Assembly: GCA_013360745.1 (NCBI GenBank)
Contig: JABWBA010000034.1
Coordinates: forward strand, 1 to 32,707
Length of the DNA stretch: 32,707 nucleotides
Direction of reading: 5' to 3'
Source of the DNA: Chthonomonadales bacterium
GTDB lineage: Bacteria > Armatimonadota > Chthonomonadetes > Chthonomonadales > CAJBBX01
Both the position numbers and the translations under genes were made by a program. Position 1 is the stretch's first letter. Each line of letters begins with the position of its first letter. Under the pieces are notes generated by a model. That model saw only the letters and a program-made list of their open reading frames with translations. It made no database searches and was not told the origin of the DNA. This document shows, piece after piece, positions 25,701 to 32,707 of this stretch.

Positions 25701-28319
25701 TTAGGCCCCCTTGTGGGGGTTGATTGGTAGCAGCAGGGCTCGCGAAAGCTCGAACTCCAGCGTCATGATCTGCTTCCCACGGACGTCTACCCTCGCGGCA
25801 TCGCCGCTGTTCCATGCCTCGAGCGGCTCTTCGTTCAGGTTCACCGCACGCCAACGCTCCGCTCCCGGAAGACTCACCTCCACGTGGCGGGCGGGCTCGT
25901 CCGTGGTGTTATAGAAGCGAACGATCACGGTGTCGCGATCCTCAGCCCGTTTGATGGCGCTCAACACCAGGCGCGTGTCGTTGATCATCAGATACGAACG
26001 CCGCTCGGGAGCCTCGGGAACGGACGGAACCTGAACCCCGATCAGAGGGGATTCGAACTGATGCGCCTGCCTCCATGCCAGGCTCTCCTGCCAACCAGCG
26101 CAATGCCGGACTACAGCCAACCGGAAGTGGTGGGCGCCGGGGCACTGGGCGTCGGGAGTCGGCATGCCCGGCCCGTCGCCGCGTCCGCTTAGCTGCCCCA
26201 CGCAGCGTAAGAGGGTAATCGCGACGGCGCTACCCGCCTCATTCGCGCCCTCGATATATTCCAGCTCGTACAGGCCGGGACAAACTAGGGTGACTCCGCC
26301 CTCAGCGTCACGGTACGGTGCGTCGACCCAGAGCGTCATGGGCGATGTCGGAGCCGCGCCAGCGGCGATCGCCGCCGCGTCTCGGGGCCGGGTGATGGCA
26401 TCGAACGGCGCTCCGGCTGTCGGTGGTCCAGCGCAATCGAAGAGCGCCCTCAGGCGATGATCCCGGGCACGGTTGTCCACCACGATATCGTACTCCCAGC
26501 GCGCCACATCCGCCCATTCGGTGCGCTGTATCTGAACGGGCAACGACACCAGCCGGGCCGATCGTGCCGCCGGGCTTGAGGTCTCAGGGATTTGCAGCGC
26601 GGCATCGGCGACGACGCTCCGGCGAACGGCGGTACTCTCCACGGCAATATCCCGCTGCAGATCAATGGTCTGCCGGATGCGGGAATCCCTCAGCGGCGCC
26701 CGATGCAGGTATTCGTCTCCGACCTCGCCCATATCCTCAAAAAGGAAGGTGTCCTCGGGCAGCGGATGAGGCCACGCCCCATCCGTCGCCTCGGGCATCC
26801 GCCCAGCGGCCTCAACGCGATAGCGCGCATAGCCGCACGGAGGGACGTTGTGGGCGACAAACTCGATGTCCATCTGCTGCACCCACTGGTCCAGGGGCAG
26901 TTCATGCGGATTCAGAACGGTATCCAGAACGATCTCATTGGAGCGGACTCCAAAGGGTACCTCGGAGCCATCATCGGAAAGGATACGGATGCCGCGGAGG
27001 ATGCGCTCTTGCTCCTGAACGGCGTTGCCGCGCGCCGGTGAGCCCAGAGGAAAGGCCAGCGTAACGACAACCGGGTCGGTCCGAGCCCAGTTCAGGGTAT
27101 TCCAGACAAGCAGATCGCAGGGAGGCGCAATGGCGCCCAGGGTCCGATCCCGACCGGTCAGGGCATCCAGCGCCCGGGACTCCAGAACAGCGCATACCTG
27201 ACCGACGCGTTCGAAGCGGGGCATCATCTCGCGATGCACCTGGTCGATACTGCAGCCGCAGATCGAGTCATGCGGATGGTTCTGCATCAGGAGCTTCCAC
27301 GCGTACCGCAGTTCATCGGTCGGATAGGGCGCACCGTCGATCGCCGCAAACGCGGCCAGTCGTTCGGCACGTCCCTCAAGGGCAATCTGGGCTGCGGCGT
27401 TGGCTTGCTTCAGGTAGGTTCGTGTTGAGAGGACGCCGGCGAGGCACGATCCGGCATGGTCCTCCCGCAGTTCGCCGCGCACCGTCTCGATAGCCGGATC
27501 GGCGGATGCTTCGCGCAGGCCTTCGACGTACGCTTCCAGTGTACTGTGGACGATATTCATACCCGCGCCGGACGCCTTGAAGGCCGCATCAACCTCCGCC
27601 GTCACACGTCCGGCATACGGTTGGGCCTCCAGATGATCCACGCCGTTCATGAGCAGCAGGTGGTTCAGGGCCGATCGGGACGCCATGCGCTGGGCCAGCT
27701 CCGTGATAAAGGCGCCAGCGGCAGCGGAATCAGGCGGCAGGTACTGGGCGTTGTTGTACCAGTAGGCCATCAGCGACGCGATGACGCGTGAGCCGTCGGG
27801 GCTCTCCCAGTGGAACTCCAGCGTCCGGTCGCCGGTTATGCGCCTCCCGCGGCCGACGATGGCATTATCGATACCGAAGCCGCGAAAGATTTGCGGCATC
27901 TGCGAGATGTTGCCGAACTGATCCGGCAGATAGCCGATGGCCAGACACGCCCCGTATCCCCTGGCAATGCGCGAACCGATGAGCAGACTCCGAATCGTAC
28001 TCTCACCGCTGACCAGGTAGCTGTCGTTGAGCTGATACCATGGTCCCACCCCAAGTCGACCGCAGCGTATTAGCCGTTCTAGATCGGCTCGACGATGCGG
28101 GCGGACCTCGAGGTAATCCTCGAGTACGATGGTCTGAGCATCCAGGCTGAAATGCTGGAACTGCGGATCCGAGTCGAGGATATCGATGACATGGTCGATC
28201 AGGTCGACGAGACGGAGACGAAACTCCTCAAAGGTCAGATACCATTCGCGGTCCCAGTGCGTATGAGACACTAGATGCAATGTCAGCGTCGTGTTCGTTC
28301 TGTCGGACAAGGTTGACAC
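25701..28319 (-). CDS. GH38 glycosidase, mannosylglycerate-hydrolase-like type
   Basis: This 872-residue GH38 enzyme is of the branch that starts LHLVSHTHWDREWYLTFEEF (13-32), like E. coli MngB, and is clearly different from the other GH38 in this window. Zinc ligands are H21 and D23; the nucleophile is D99 in LNDSYLVSGES; GYLPDQFGNISQMPQI (129-144) is the family motif; H350-D351 in MQNHPHDSICGCSIDQVH completes the site. The C-terminal beta domains extend to the end. No signal peptide is seen, so it is probably cytoplasmic. The start is GTG at 28319, but its GAGG is immediately adjacent; a TTG at 28310 would be 9 bases from the same GAGG and may be the true start. First gene of the operon with M55 and PfkB. 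It may act on a phosphorylated or glycerate-linked mannoside; specificity is not readable. Confidence 0.92.
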   Translation of the reverse strand: MSTLSDRTNTTLTLHLVSHTHWDREWYLTFEEFRLRLVDLIDHVIDILDSDPQFQHFSLDAQTIVLEDYLEVRPHRRADLERLIRCGRLGVGPWYQLNDSYLVSGESTIRSLLIGSRIARGYGACLAIGYLPDQFGNISQMPQIFRGFGIDNAIVGRGRRITGDRTLEFHWESPDGSRVIASLMAYWYNNAQYLPPDSAAAGAFITELAQRMASRSALNHLLLMNGVDHLEAQPYAGRVTAEVDAAFKASGAGMNIVHSTLEAYVEGLREASADPAIETVRGELREDHAGSCLAGVLSTRTYLKQANAAAQIALEGRAERLAAFAAIDGAPYPTDELRYAWKLLMQNHPHDSICGCSIDQVHREMMPRFERVGQVCAVLESRALDALTGRDRTLGAIAPPCDLLVWNTLNWARTDPVVVTLAFPLGSPARGNAVQEQERILRGIRILSDDGSEVPFGVRSNEIVLDTVLNPHELPLDQWVQQMDIEFVAHNVPPCGYARYRVEAAGRMPEATDGAWPHPLPEDTFLFEDMGEVGDEYLHRAPLRDSRIRQTIDLQRDIAVESTAVRRSVVADAALQIPETSSPAARSARLVSLPVQIQRTEWADVARWEYDIVVDNRARDHRLRALFDCAGPPTAGAPFDAITRPRDAAAIAAGAAPTSPMTLWVDAPYRDAEGGVTLVCPGLYELEYIEGANEAGSAVAITLLRCVGQLSGRGDGPGMPTPDAQCPGAHHFRLAVVRHCAGWQESLAWRQAHQFESPLIGVQVPSVPEAPERRSYLMINDTRLVLSAIKRAEDRDTVIVRFYNTTDEPARHVEVSLPGAERWRAVNLNEEPLEAWNSGDAARVDVRGKQIMTLEFELSRALLLPINPHKGA

Positions 28320-28403
28320 CCTCGGTCGTACAAAGATACACTGAGCGGTTACGGACTCGGCTCTGAGCCACCGATGAAATGAGGTTGGATTTCGTCGATC
28401 GCG

Positions 28404-28464
28404 GCATGCAGGAGGCCCCGCTCCGTGTCAATATTCGATTCGGCCGCCCCTGAGTCCTGCATGC
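28404..28464. repeat. Ten-base inverted repeat between GH38 and hsp20
   Basis: GCATGCAGGA (28404-28413) is repeated in inverse orientation as TCCTGCATGC (28455-28464), 51 bases apart, about five helical turns. It lies in the 186-base gap between divergent genes and is either a two-site operator or a long hairpin in the hsp20 leader. No CIRCE-like element and no convincing sigma-70 promoter were found in 28320-28505. A short GGCTC-T-GAGCC repeat is also present at 28359-28369. Confidence 0.45.
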
Positions 28465-28505
28465 GGGCGCCGACCGGACCATATCCAGGACGAGGTTTTG
28501 CGCAC

Positions 28506-28973
28506 ATGCAACAATCGAGCGATCGTGACCTGATGATGGCGCGTCGTCTGGAACACGAGATGCAGCGGATGGCAGATGATGCCTTACGGGCTTTCCTGAT
28601 GGGCGATCCGCCGCCGGACCGATTCTGGCAACCCCATGTTGATGTCTATGAAACCGACGATGCCGTACTCGTCAAAATGGAACTGGCCGGTGTGGATAGT
28701 TCGAAACTCCGGGTAAACCTGGCCTCGGACGGCCGGTCCCTGGCGGTCTCCGGCGAACGTACCGAGGAAGAGCCGGAGCGAACAGCGCGAACCCGATGCC
28801 ATCGGCTTGAGATTTACTTTGGGCCGTTCGAGTGCCGGATTGCTCTACCGTCAGGCGCACGGTATCTTCGCGATGCGATATCCGCTCGGTATGTGAACGG
28901 CATACTCGCCATCCACCTGCCGAAGCGGCCAGTCCTTACCATCGCTGTTCAGGATCAGTCAGAACCGAAGTGA
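28506..28973 (+). CDS. Small heat shock protein, Hsp20/alpha-crystallin family
   Basis: This 155-residue ATP-independent chaperone holds unfolding proteins. The N-terminal region of about 40 residues ([20 protein letters not shown]) is helical. The alpha-crystallin domain at about 42-145 runs from [20 protein letters not shown] through [15 protein letters not shown] to [12 protein letters not shown]. The C-terminal V-L-T-I may stand in for the I-x-I anchor. The frame is open from 28425, but I start at 28506 because GAGG lies 10 bases upstream and the added residues look non-coding. Its TGA overlaps the lon GTG start (GTGA). This couples a holding chaperone to an ATP-dependent protease, as in stress operons. 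Confidence 0.9.
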   Translation: MQQSSDRDLMMARRLEHEMQRMADDALRAFLMGDPPPDRFWQPHVDVYETDDAVLVKMELAGVDSSKLRVNLASDGRSLAVSGERTEEEPERTARTRCHRLEIYFGPFECRIALPSGARYLRDAISARYVNGILAIHLPKRPVLTIAVQDQSEPK

Positions 28974-31378
28974 GTACAGACGATATCGCCATCGGCGACC
29001 AGGATGAGCACCTTCTCGGTCTCAATGTAACCCGGATCCCTGTGCCAGAGGAGCTCAGCATCCTTCCCCTGCGGGAGTATGTGATGTTCCCCGTCCTCGT
29101 GGCGCCGCTGAACGTCGGGCGGGAAAGCTCGATGCAGATGGTCAACGAGACCGTCGTCGGCGGCAACCGCATCGTAGGATGCATCACGGTCCGCGATCCA
29201 CAGATCGAGCACCCGGGCGTCGAAGACCTGCATCGTACTGGGGTCGCGGTAATCATCCGTATGATGATGCAGGCTCCCGACGGTATCCGGTTGATTGTGC
29301 AGGGGATATCCCGTTTCTCCATCGAGGAGGTTCTTCAGTCCGAGCCCTACCTTCGCGTTCGCATCCGCCGCCTTGAAGAGACAGAACCTAGCGCAGATGA
29401 TGAACCGGAGATCGAAGCTGCACGGCGCAGTATCGTAGCGTTGTTTGGGCAGATCGTCACGCTATCTTCCGATATCCCCGATGAAGTCCAGGGTCTAACC
29501 AACAACGTCGAAGATCCTGGCGCACTAACCGATCTTGTCACCGCGCACATGCCCCGCCTCTCGATCAAGGAGCGTCAGAGCATACTGGACACGCTCCCCA
29601 TTAAGGAGCGAATGCAAGCCCTGCTCACGATCCTGGCCCGTGAGGTTCAGGTTCTGGAGCTCGGCAGCAAACTCCACTCCGACGTGGCCTCCGAACTCGG
29701 GCGGGCGCAACGCGAGTATTACCTTCGCGAACAGCTCAAGGCGATCCACAAGGAGCTTGGTGAGAGCGACGAGCGGACCAAGGAGATCAGCGAGCTCCGC
29801 TCCAAGATCGAGGCGGCACAGATGCCGGAAGAGGCCATGCGCGAGGCCGATCGTGAGTTGGAGCGCCTGTCACGAATGCCGACGGCGGCGCCGGAATACA
29901 CCGTCGCTCGAACGTACGTGGACTGGTTGGTTGCGCTGCCCTGGTCCACATCGACGCCGGACAACCTCGACATCGGCGAAGCGATGGCGATACTCGAAGC
30001 GGACCATTACGGCCTTGAGAAGGTCAAAGAGCGAATCATCGAGTTTCTGGCGGTCCGCAAGTTTCGTGCGGAAGGCGAACTGCGACAGCCGATCCTCTGC
30101 TTCGCTGGTCCGCCAGGCGTCGGGAAGACCAGCCTGGGCAAATCGATCGCACGTGCTCTCGAACGCAACTTCGTCCGGATATCACTCGGGGGTATTCGCG
30201 ATGAGGCCGAGATCCGCGGCCATCGCAGGACCTATGTTGGGGCCCTTCCCGGTCAGATCATTCAAGGGCTCCGACGCGCTGGATCCAACAATCCGATCTT
30301 CATGCTCGACGAAATCGACAAGCTCACATCCGATTTCAGGGGCGATCCCTCGTCCGCGCTGCTGGAAGCCCTCGACCCCGAACAGAACCACGCCTTCCGG
30401 GATCACTATCTTGAGGTGCCTTTCGACCTCAGCCGCGTTCTCTTCATCACCACCGCGAACATGCTCGAGACCATACTACCGCCCCTCCGAGATAGGATGG
30501 AGGTTATCGAGATCGCGGGCTATACCGAAGAAGAGAAGGTTGAGATCGCCCTCCGATACCTGATCCCGAAACAGATTAACGAGCACGGCATCAAGGGCCG
30601 GCTGACCATTACGCCCGACGCAGTCCTGGCGATGGTTCGCGGTCATACGCGCGAAGCCGGCGTTCGAAATCTGGAGCGAACCGTCGCGAGCGTTTGTCGC
30701 AAGGCAACCAGGGCCATCGCCGAGGGTAAGCGAAAGAGGATGAAGATCGGCCCGAAACAGGTTCGCGAGTACCTCGGCGCCCCCCGATATGAAGCGGAGG
30801 AGCTCGACGAACGGGTTTCAACGCCAGGCGTTGCTACCGGACTCGTCTGGACTCCGGTCGGCGGGGATATCGTCTTCATCGAAGCCACGGCAATGGCCGT
30901 GCCGGACGGCCGTTCCCCGCAGCTCCTCATAACCGGCCAGCTTGGCGACGTGATGCAGGAATCCGCCCAGGCGGCCCTATCCTATGTGCGAGTCCACGCG
31001 GCGGACCTTGGGGCTCCGGCTGATTTCTACGCCAAACACGATATCCATATCCACGTTCCCGCCGGTGCAACCCCAAAAGACGGCCCTTCCGCCGGCATCA
31101 CTATGTGCACGGCTCTTGCCAGTCTATTCACAGGCCGGCCTGTGCAGCCTCGCCTCGCCATGACAGGGGAGATAACTCTGAGCGGACGCGTTCTGCCCGT
31201 GGGCGGCATCAAGGAGAAGGTCCTGGCTGCACATCGGGCCGGTGTTCGAACTGTGATTCTGCCTGAGCGCAATGCGAAGGATGTTCAGGAGGATGTCCCT
31301 GAGGCCGTGCTGTCCGAGTTAACCATACGGACGGTCAAGGACATCGGCGAGGTCTTGCGCCTCGCTTTAGTTCCCTGA
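28970..31378 (+). CDS. lon: ATP-dependent Lon protease
   Basis: This 802-residue LonA-type protease is the normal length for the family. It has the N-terminal substrate-binding LAN domain ([20 protein letters not shown], about 32-51), a coiled-coil middle ([17 protein letters not shown]), and an AAA+ domain with Walker [10 protein letters not shown] (380-388) and Walker B FMLDEID (444-450). The C-terminal protease domain has catalytic S707 in [11 protein letters not shown] and K750 in [14 protein letters not shown], 43 residues apart as in E. coli Lon. The start is GTG at 28970, overlapping the hsp20 stop by 4 bases; longer frames back to 28832 would run inside hsp20. It degrades misfolded and regulatory proteins in the cytosol. 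The convergent pntB gene ends 51 bases downstream, and that gap shows no clear terminator. Confidence 0.96.
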   Translation: MSTDDIAIGDQDEHLLGLNVTRIPVPEELSILPLREYVMFPVLVAPLNVGRESSMQMVNETVVGGNRIVGCITVRDPQIEHPGVEDLHRTGVAVIIRMMMQAPDGIRLIVQGISRFSIEEVLQSEPYLRVRIRRLEETEPSADDEPEIEAARRSIVALFGQIVTLSSDIPDEVQGLTNNVEDPGALTDLVTAHMPRLSIKERQSILDTLPIKERMQALLTILAREVQVLELGSKLHSDVASELGRAQREYYLREQLKAIHKELGESDERTKEISELRSKIEAAQMPEEAMREADRELERLSRMPTAAPEYTVARTYVDWLVALPWSTSTPDNLDIGEAMAILEADHYGLEKVKERIIEFLAVRKFRAEGELRQPILCFAGPPGVGKTSLGKSIARALERNFVRISLGGIRDEAEIRGHRRTYVGALPGQIIQGLRRAGSNNPIFMLDEIDKLTSDFRGDPSSALLEALDPEQNHAFRDHYLEVPFDLSRVLFITTANMLETILPPLRDRMEVIEIAGYTEEEKVEIALRYLIPKQINEHGIKGRLTITPDAVLAMVRGHTREAGVRNLERTVASVCRKATRAIAEGKRKRMKIGPKQVREYLGAPRYEAEELDERVSTPGVATGLVWTPVGGDIVFIEATAMAVPDGRSPQLLITGQLGDVMQESAQAALSYVRVHAADLGAPADFYAKHDIHIHVPAGATPKDGPSAGITMCTALASLFTGRPVQPRLAMTGEITLSGRVLPVGGIKEKVLAAHRAGVRTVILPERNAKDVQEDVPEAVLSELTIRTVKDIGEVLRLALVP

Positions 31379-31429
31379 ATGGTCGATCCCGCCGGCAGTA
31401 AGCGCGCGCCCCAGGCCGCGGCGCTGACG

Positions 31430-32707
31430 CTACCGGTTCTCCGCCGCCATCGCTTTGACCATGTCACCAACATAGGCCTTAGCGTCGCCAAATAGCATGA
31501 GCGTTTTGTCCAGGTAATAGAGCTCATTCTCAATACCGGCGAATCCCGCGCTCATACTCCTCTTGATCACCATCACGGTCGCAGCCTTATCAACATCGAT
31601 GATCGGCATACCATAGATGGGGCTGGATCGGTCTGTTCGCGCAGCCGGATTCGTCACATCGTTCGCCCCGATGACCAGGGCGACGTCGGTATGAGGCAGC
31701 TCCGAGTTGATATCGTCCATCTCGAACAGGCTGTCGTACGGGATATCCGCCTCGGCCAACAACACATTCATATGTCCGGGCATCCGTCCGGCGACGGGGT
31801 GGATACCGAACTTCACATCGATGCCCCGCTTCATCAGCTGATCGTACAGCTCACGTACGCGGTGTTGCGCCTGTGCAACGGCCATACCGTATCCAGGAAC
31901 GATGACCACCGATTGGGCAGCCGTCAGGATCTCGGCCGCCTCTTCCGGCTGAACCGATCGGATCGGGCGCTCTTCGGCGGCCTCAAGAGCCTTAGGGGTT
32001 ACGGCGCCGAAGGCTCCGAACAACACATTGGCGAAGGAACGGTTCATGGCCTTGCACATGATGATGGACAGGATGAAACCGGATGAGCCGTCCAACGCTC
32101 CCGCGATGATCAGGAGTTTATTATTGAGAACGAAACCCATGGCGGAGGCGCTGAGCCCCGCATAGGAGTTCAGGAGGGAGATCACGGTCGGCATATCCGC
32201 TCCGCCGATCGGGATGATCAGGAGCGTGCCAAAGGCCAGAGCCAGCAGGATAAGGATGGGGAACAGAGCAGTCTGGTTCGGCACGATGTTGAGATAGATG
32301 CCGATGGCGATGGCGATAGCCAGTAATCCGAGGTTAACGTAGTTCTGTCCGCGATAGGTGATCGGCCTCGAGGGCAGCAGGCCCTGCAGTTTTCCGAAAG
32401 CCATGAGGCTGCCGGTGAAAGTCAAATAGCCCAGGATCGTCTCGAAGGCGAGGACGCCCATGACGAAATGCGTCAGCCGTGCCGGTTCCTCCGCCACCCA
32501 GAGGTAGTACTTGGCGGTGCCGACCAGTCCGACAGCCAGACCGCCGAAGCAGTGAGACAGCGCGGTTCTCTGGGGCACCGCCGTCATGGGCATCAATACG
32601 GCGATCGGAATCCCGATGGCGGTCCCAACGAGGAAGGTCACGATGATCCAGTGGAAGGCATGGATCTCAGGCAGATGCAGCGTCCCGGCGATGGCCAGCA
32701 GCATGCC
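31430..32707 (-). CDS. pntB: NAD(P) transhydrogenase subunit beta (PntB), 5' end missing
   Basis: About 425 C-terminal residues are visible; the frame is open to the right edge, and full-length PntB is roughly 460-480 residues, so only the first helix or so is missing. The protein couples hydride transfer from NADH to NADP+ with proton inflow. The membrane half shows many helices, including GLAVGLVGTAKYYLW and ITYRGQNYVNLGLLAIAIAIG. The NADP(H)-binding domain III has VIVPGYGMAVAQAQHRVREL, HPVAGRMPGHMNVLLAEA, VIGANDVTNPAAR and MPIIDVDKAATVMVIKRSM, all classic PntB. An alpha subunit gene would be expected upstream, beyond the window. The gene ends convergent with lon. Confidence 0.97.
   Translation of the reverse strand, partial: GMLLAIAGTLHLPEIHAFHWIIVTFLVGTAIGIPIAVLMPMTAVPQRTALSHCFGGLAVGLVGTAKYYLWVAEEPARLTHFVMGVLAFETILGYLTFTGSLMAFGKLQGLLPSRPITYRGQNYVNLGLLAIAIAIGIYLNIVPNQTALFPILILLALAFGTLLIIPIGGADMPTVISLLNSYAGLSASAMGFVLNNKLLIIAGALDGSSGFILSIIMCKAMNRSFANVLFGAFGAVTPKALEAAEERPIRSVQPEEAAEILTAAQSVVIVPGYGMAVAQAQHRVRELYDQLMKRGIDVKFGIHPVAGRMPGHMNVLLAEADIPYDSLFEMDDINSELPHTDVALVIGANDVTNPAARTDRSSPIYGMPIIDVDKAATVMVIKRSMSAGFAGIENELYYLDKTLMLFGDAKAYVGDMVKAMAAENR

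Noticed and set aside
28320-28505. CIRCE element for HrcA control of hsp20-lon
   Set aside because: No TTAGCACTC-N9-GAGTGCTAA or close variant could be found.
28832-28969. N-terminal extension of Lon
   Set aside because: It lies wholly inside the hsp20 gene in another frame; the GTG at 28970 gives the usual Lon length and a 4-base overlap.
29535-30563. Plus-strand open frame of 342 codons inside lon in another frame
   Set aside because: Serine- and arginine-rich shadow of the Lon AAA+ region; Lon motifs are intact in the real frame.

Overview
This is a compact bacterial chromosomal window with 25 protein genes (two cut by the window edges), one tRNA gene, and no intergenic gap above about 235 bases. 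By eye the base composition is GC-rich (roughly 60%), with many GATC-containing words and frequent GTG and TTG starts. Gene content is that of a free-living, glycan-using heterotroph: two different GH38 alpha-mannosidase-type enzymes, a BNR/sialidase-fold protein, a pectate-lyase-fold protein, a PIG-L deacetylase, a Gfo/Idh/MocA oxidoreductase and a PfkB kinase. It also carries PntB and a membrane pyrophosphatase. I would guess Armatimonadota or a similar group, but that is inference from gene mix only; nothing here fixes the phylum. I see no IS element, phage gene or CRISPR array.

Layout. (1) 1-7158, all minus strand: PIG-L deacetylase, D-2-hydroxyacid dehydrogenase, URO-D-superfamily protein, GH38 mannosidase, an ECF sigma factor, then the start of a DeoR-type repressor. 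The DeoR gene is preceded by four TGACA cores spaced 20-22 bp. The first genes overlap or nearly abut, so this reads as one catabolic operon plus regulators. (2) 7195-7329: tRNA-Ser(GGA) with a good promoter, just upstream of the PIG-L gene; then a small single-TM protein. (3) 7870-10431, plus strand: extended -10 promoter, 1-pyrroline-5-carboxylate dehydrogenase, Gfo/Idh/MocA oxidoreductase. (4) 10445-17888, minus strand: TPR protein, M48 protease, HIT hydrolase and family 4 uracil-DNA glycosylase overlap end to end. They are followed by a secreted beta-helix protein and a Ste24-like M48 membrane protease. (5) 17939-20506: membrane pyrophosphatase with divergent signature motifs, ended by a large hairpin. 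(6) 20600-28319: membrane protein; divergent sialidase-fold protein plus D-threonine-aldolase/D-serine-dehydratase-like enzyme. These face a GH38, M55 D-aminopeptidase and PfkB kinase operon. (7) 28506-31378: hsp20 and lon overlapping by 4 bases. (8) 31430-end: pntB, partial.

How it may fit together. Regions 1 and 6 look like two small glycan or glycoconjugate salvage modules, each built on a GH38 enzyme. Module 1 adds de-N-acetylation, hydroxyacid oxidation and a possible zinc-thiolate methyltransferase of the MtaA/CmuA type. Module 6 adds D-amino-acid peptide cleavage, D-hydroxyamino-acid lysis and sugar phosphorylation. Neither combination is one I recognise as a described pathway. No transporter is visible for either module.
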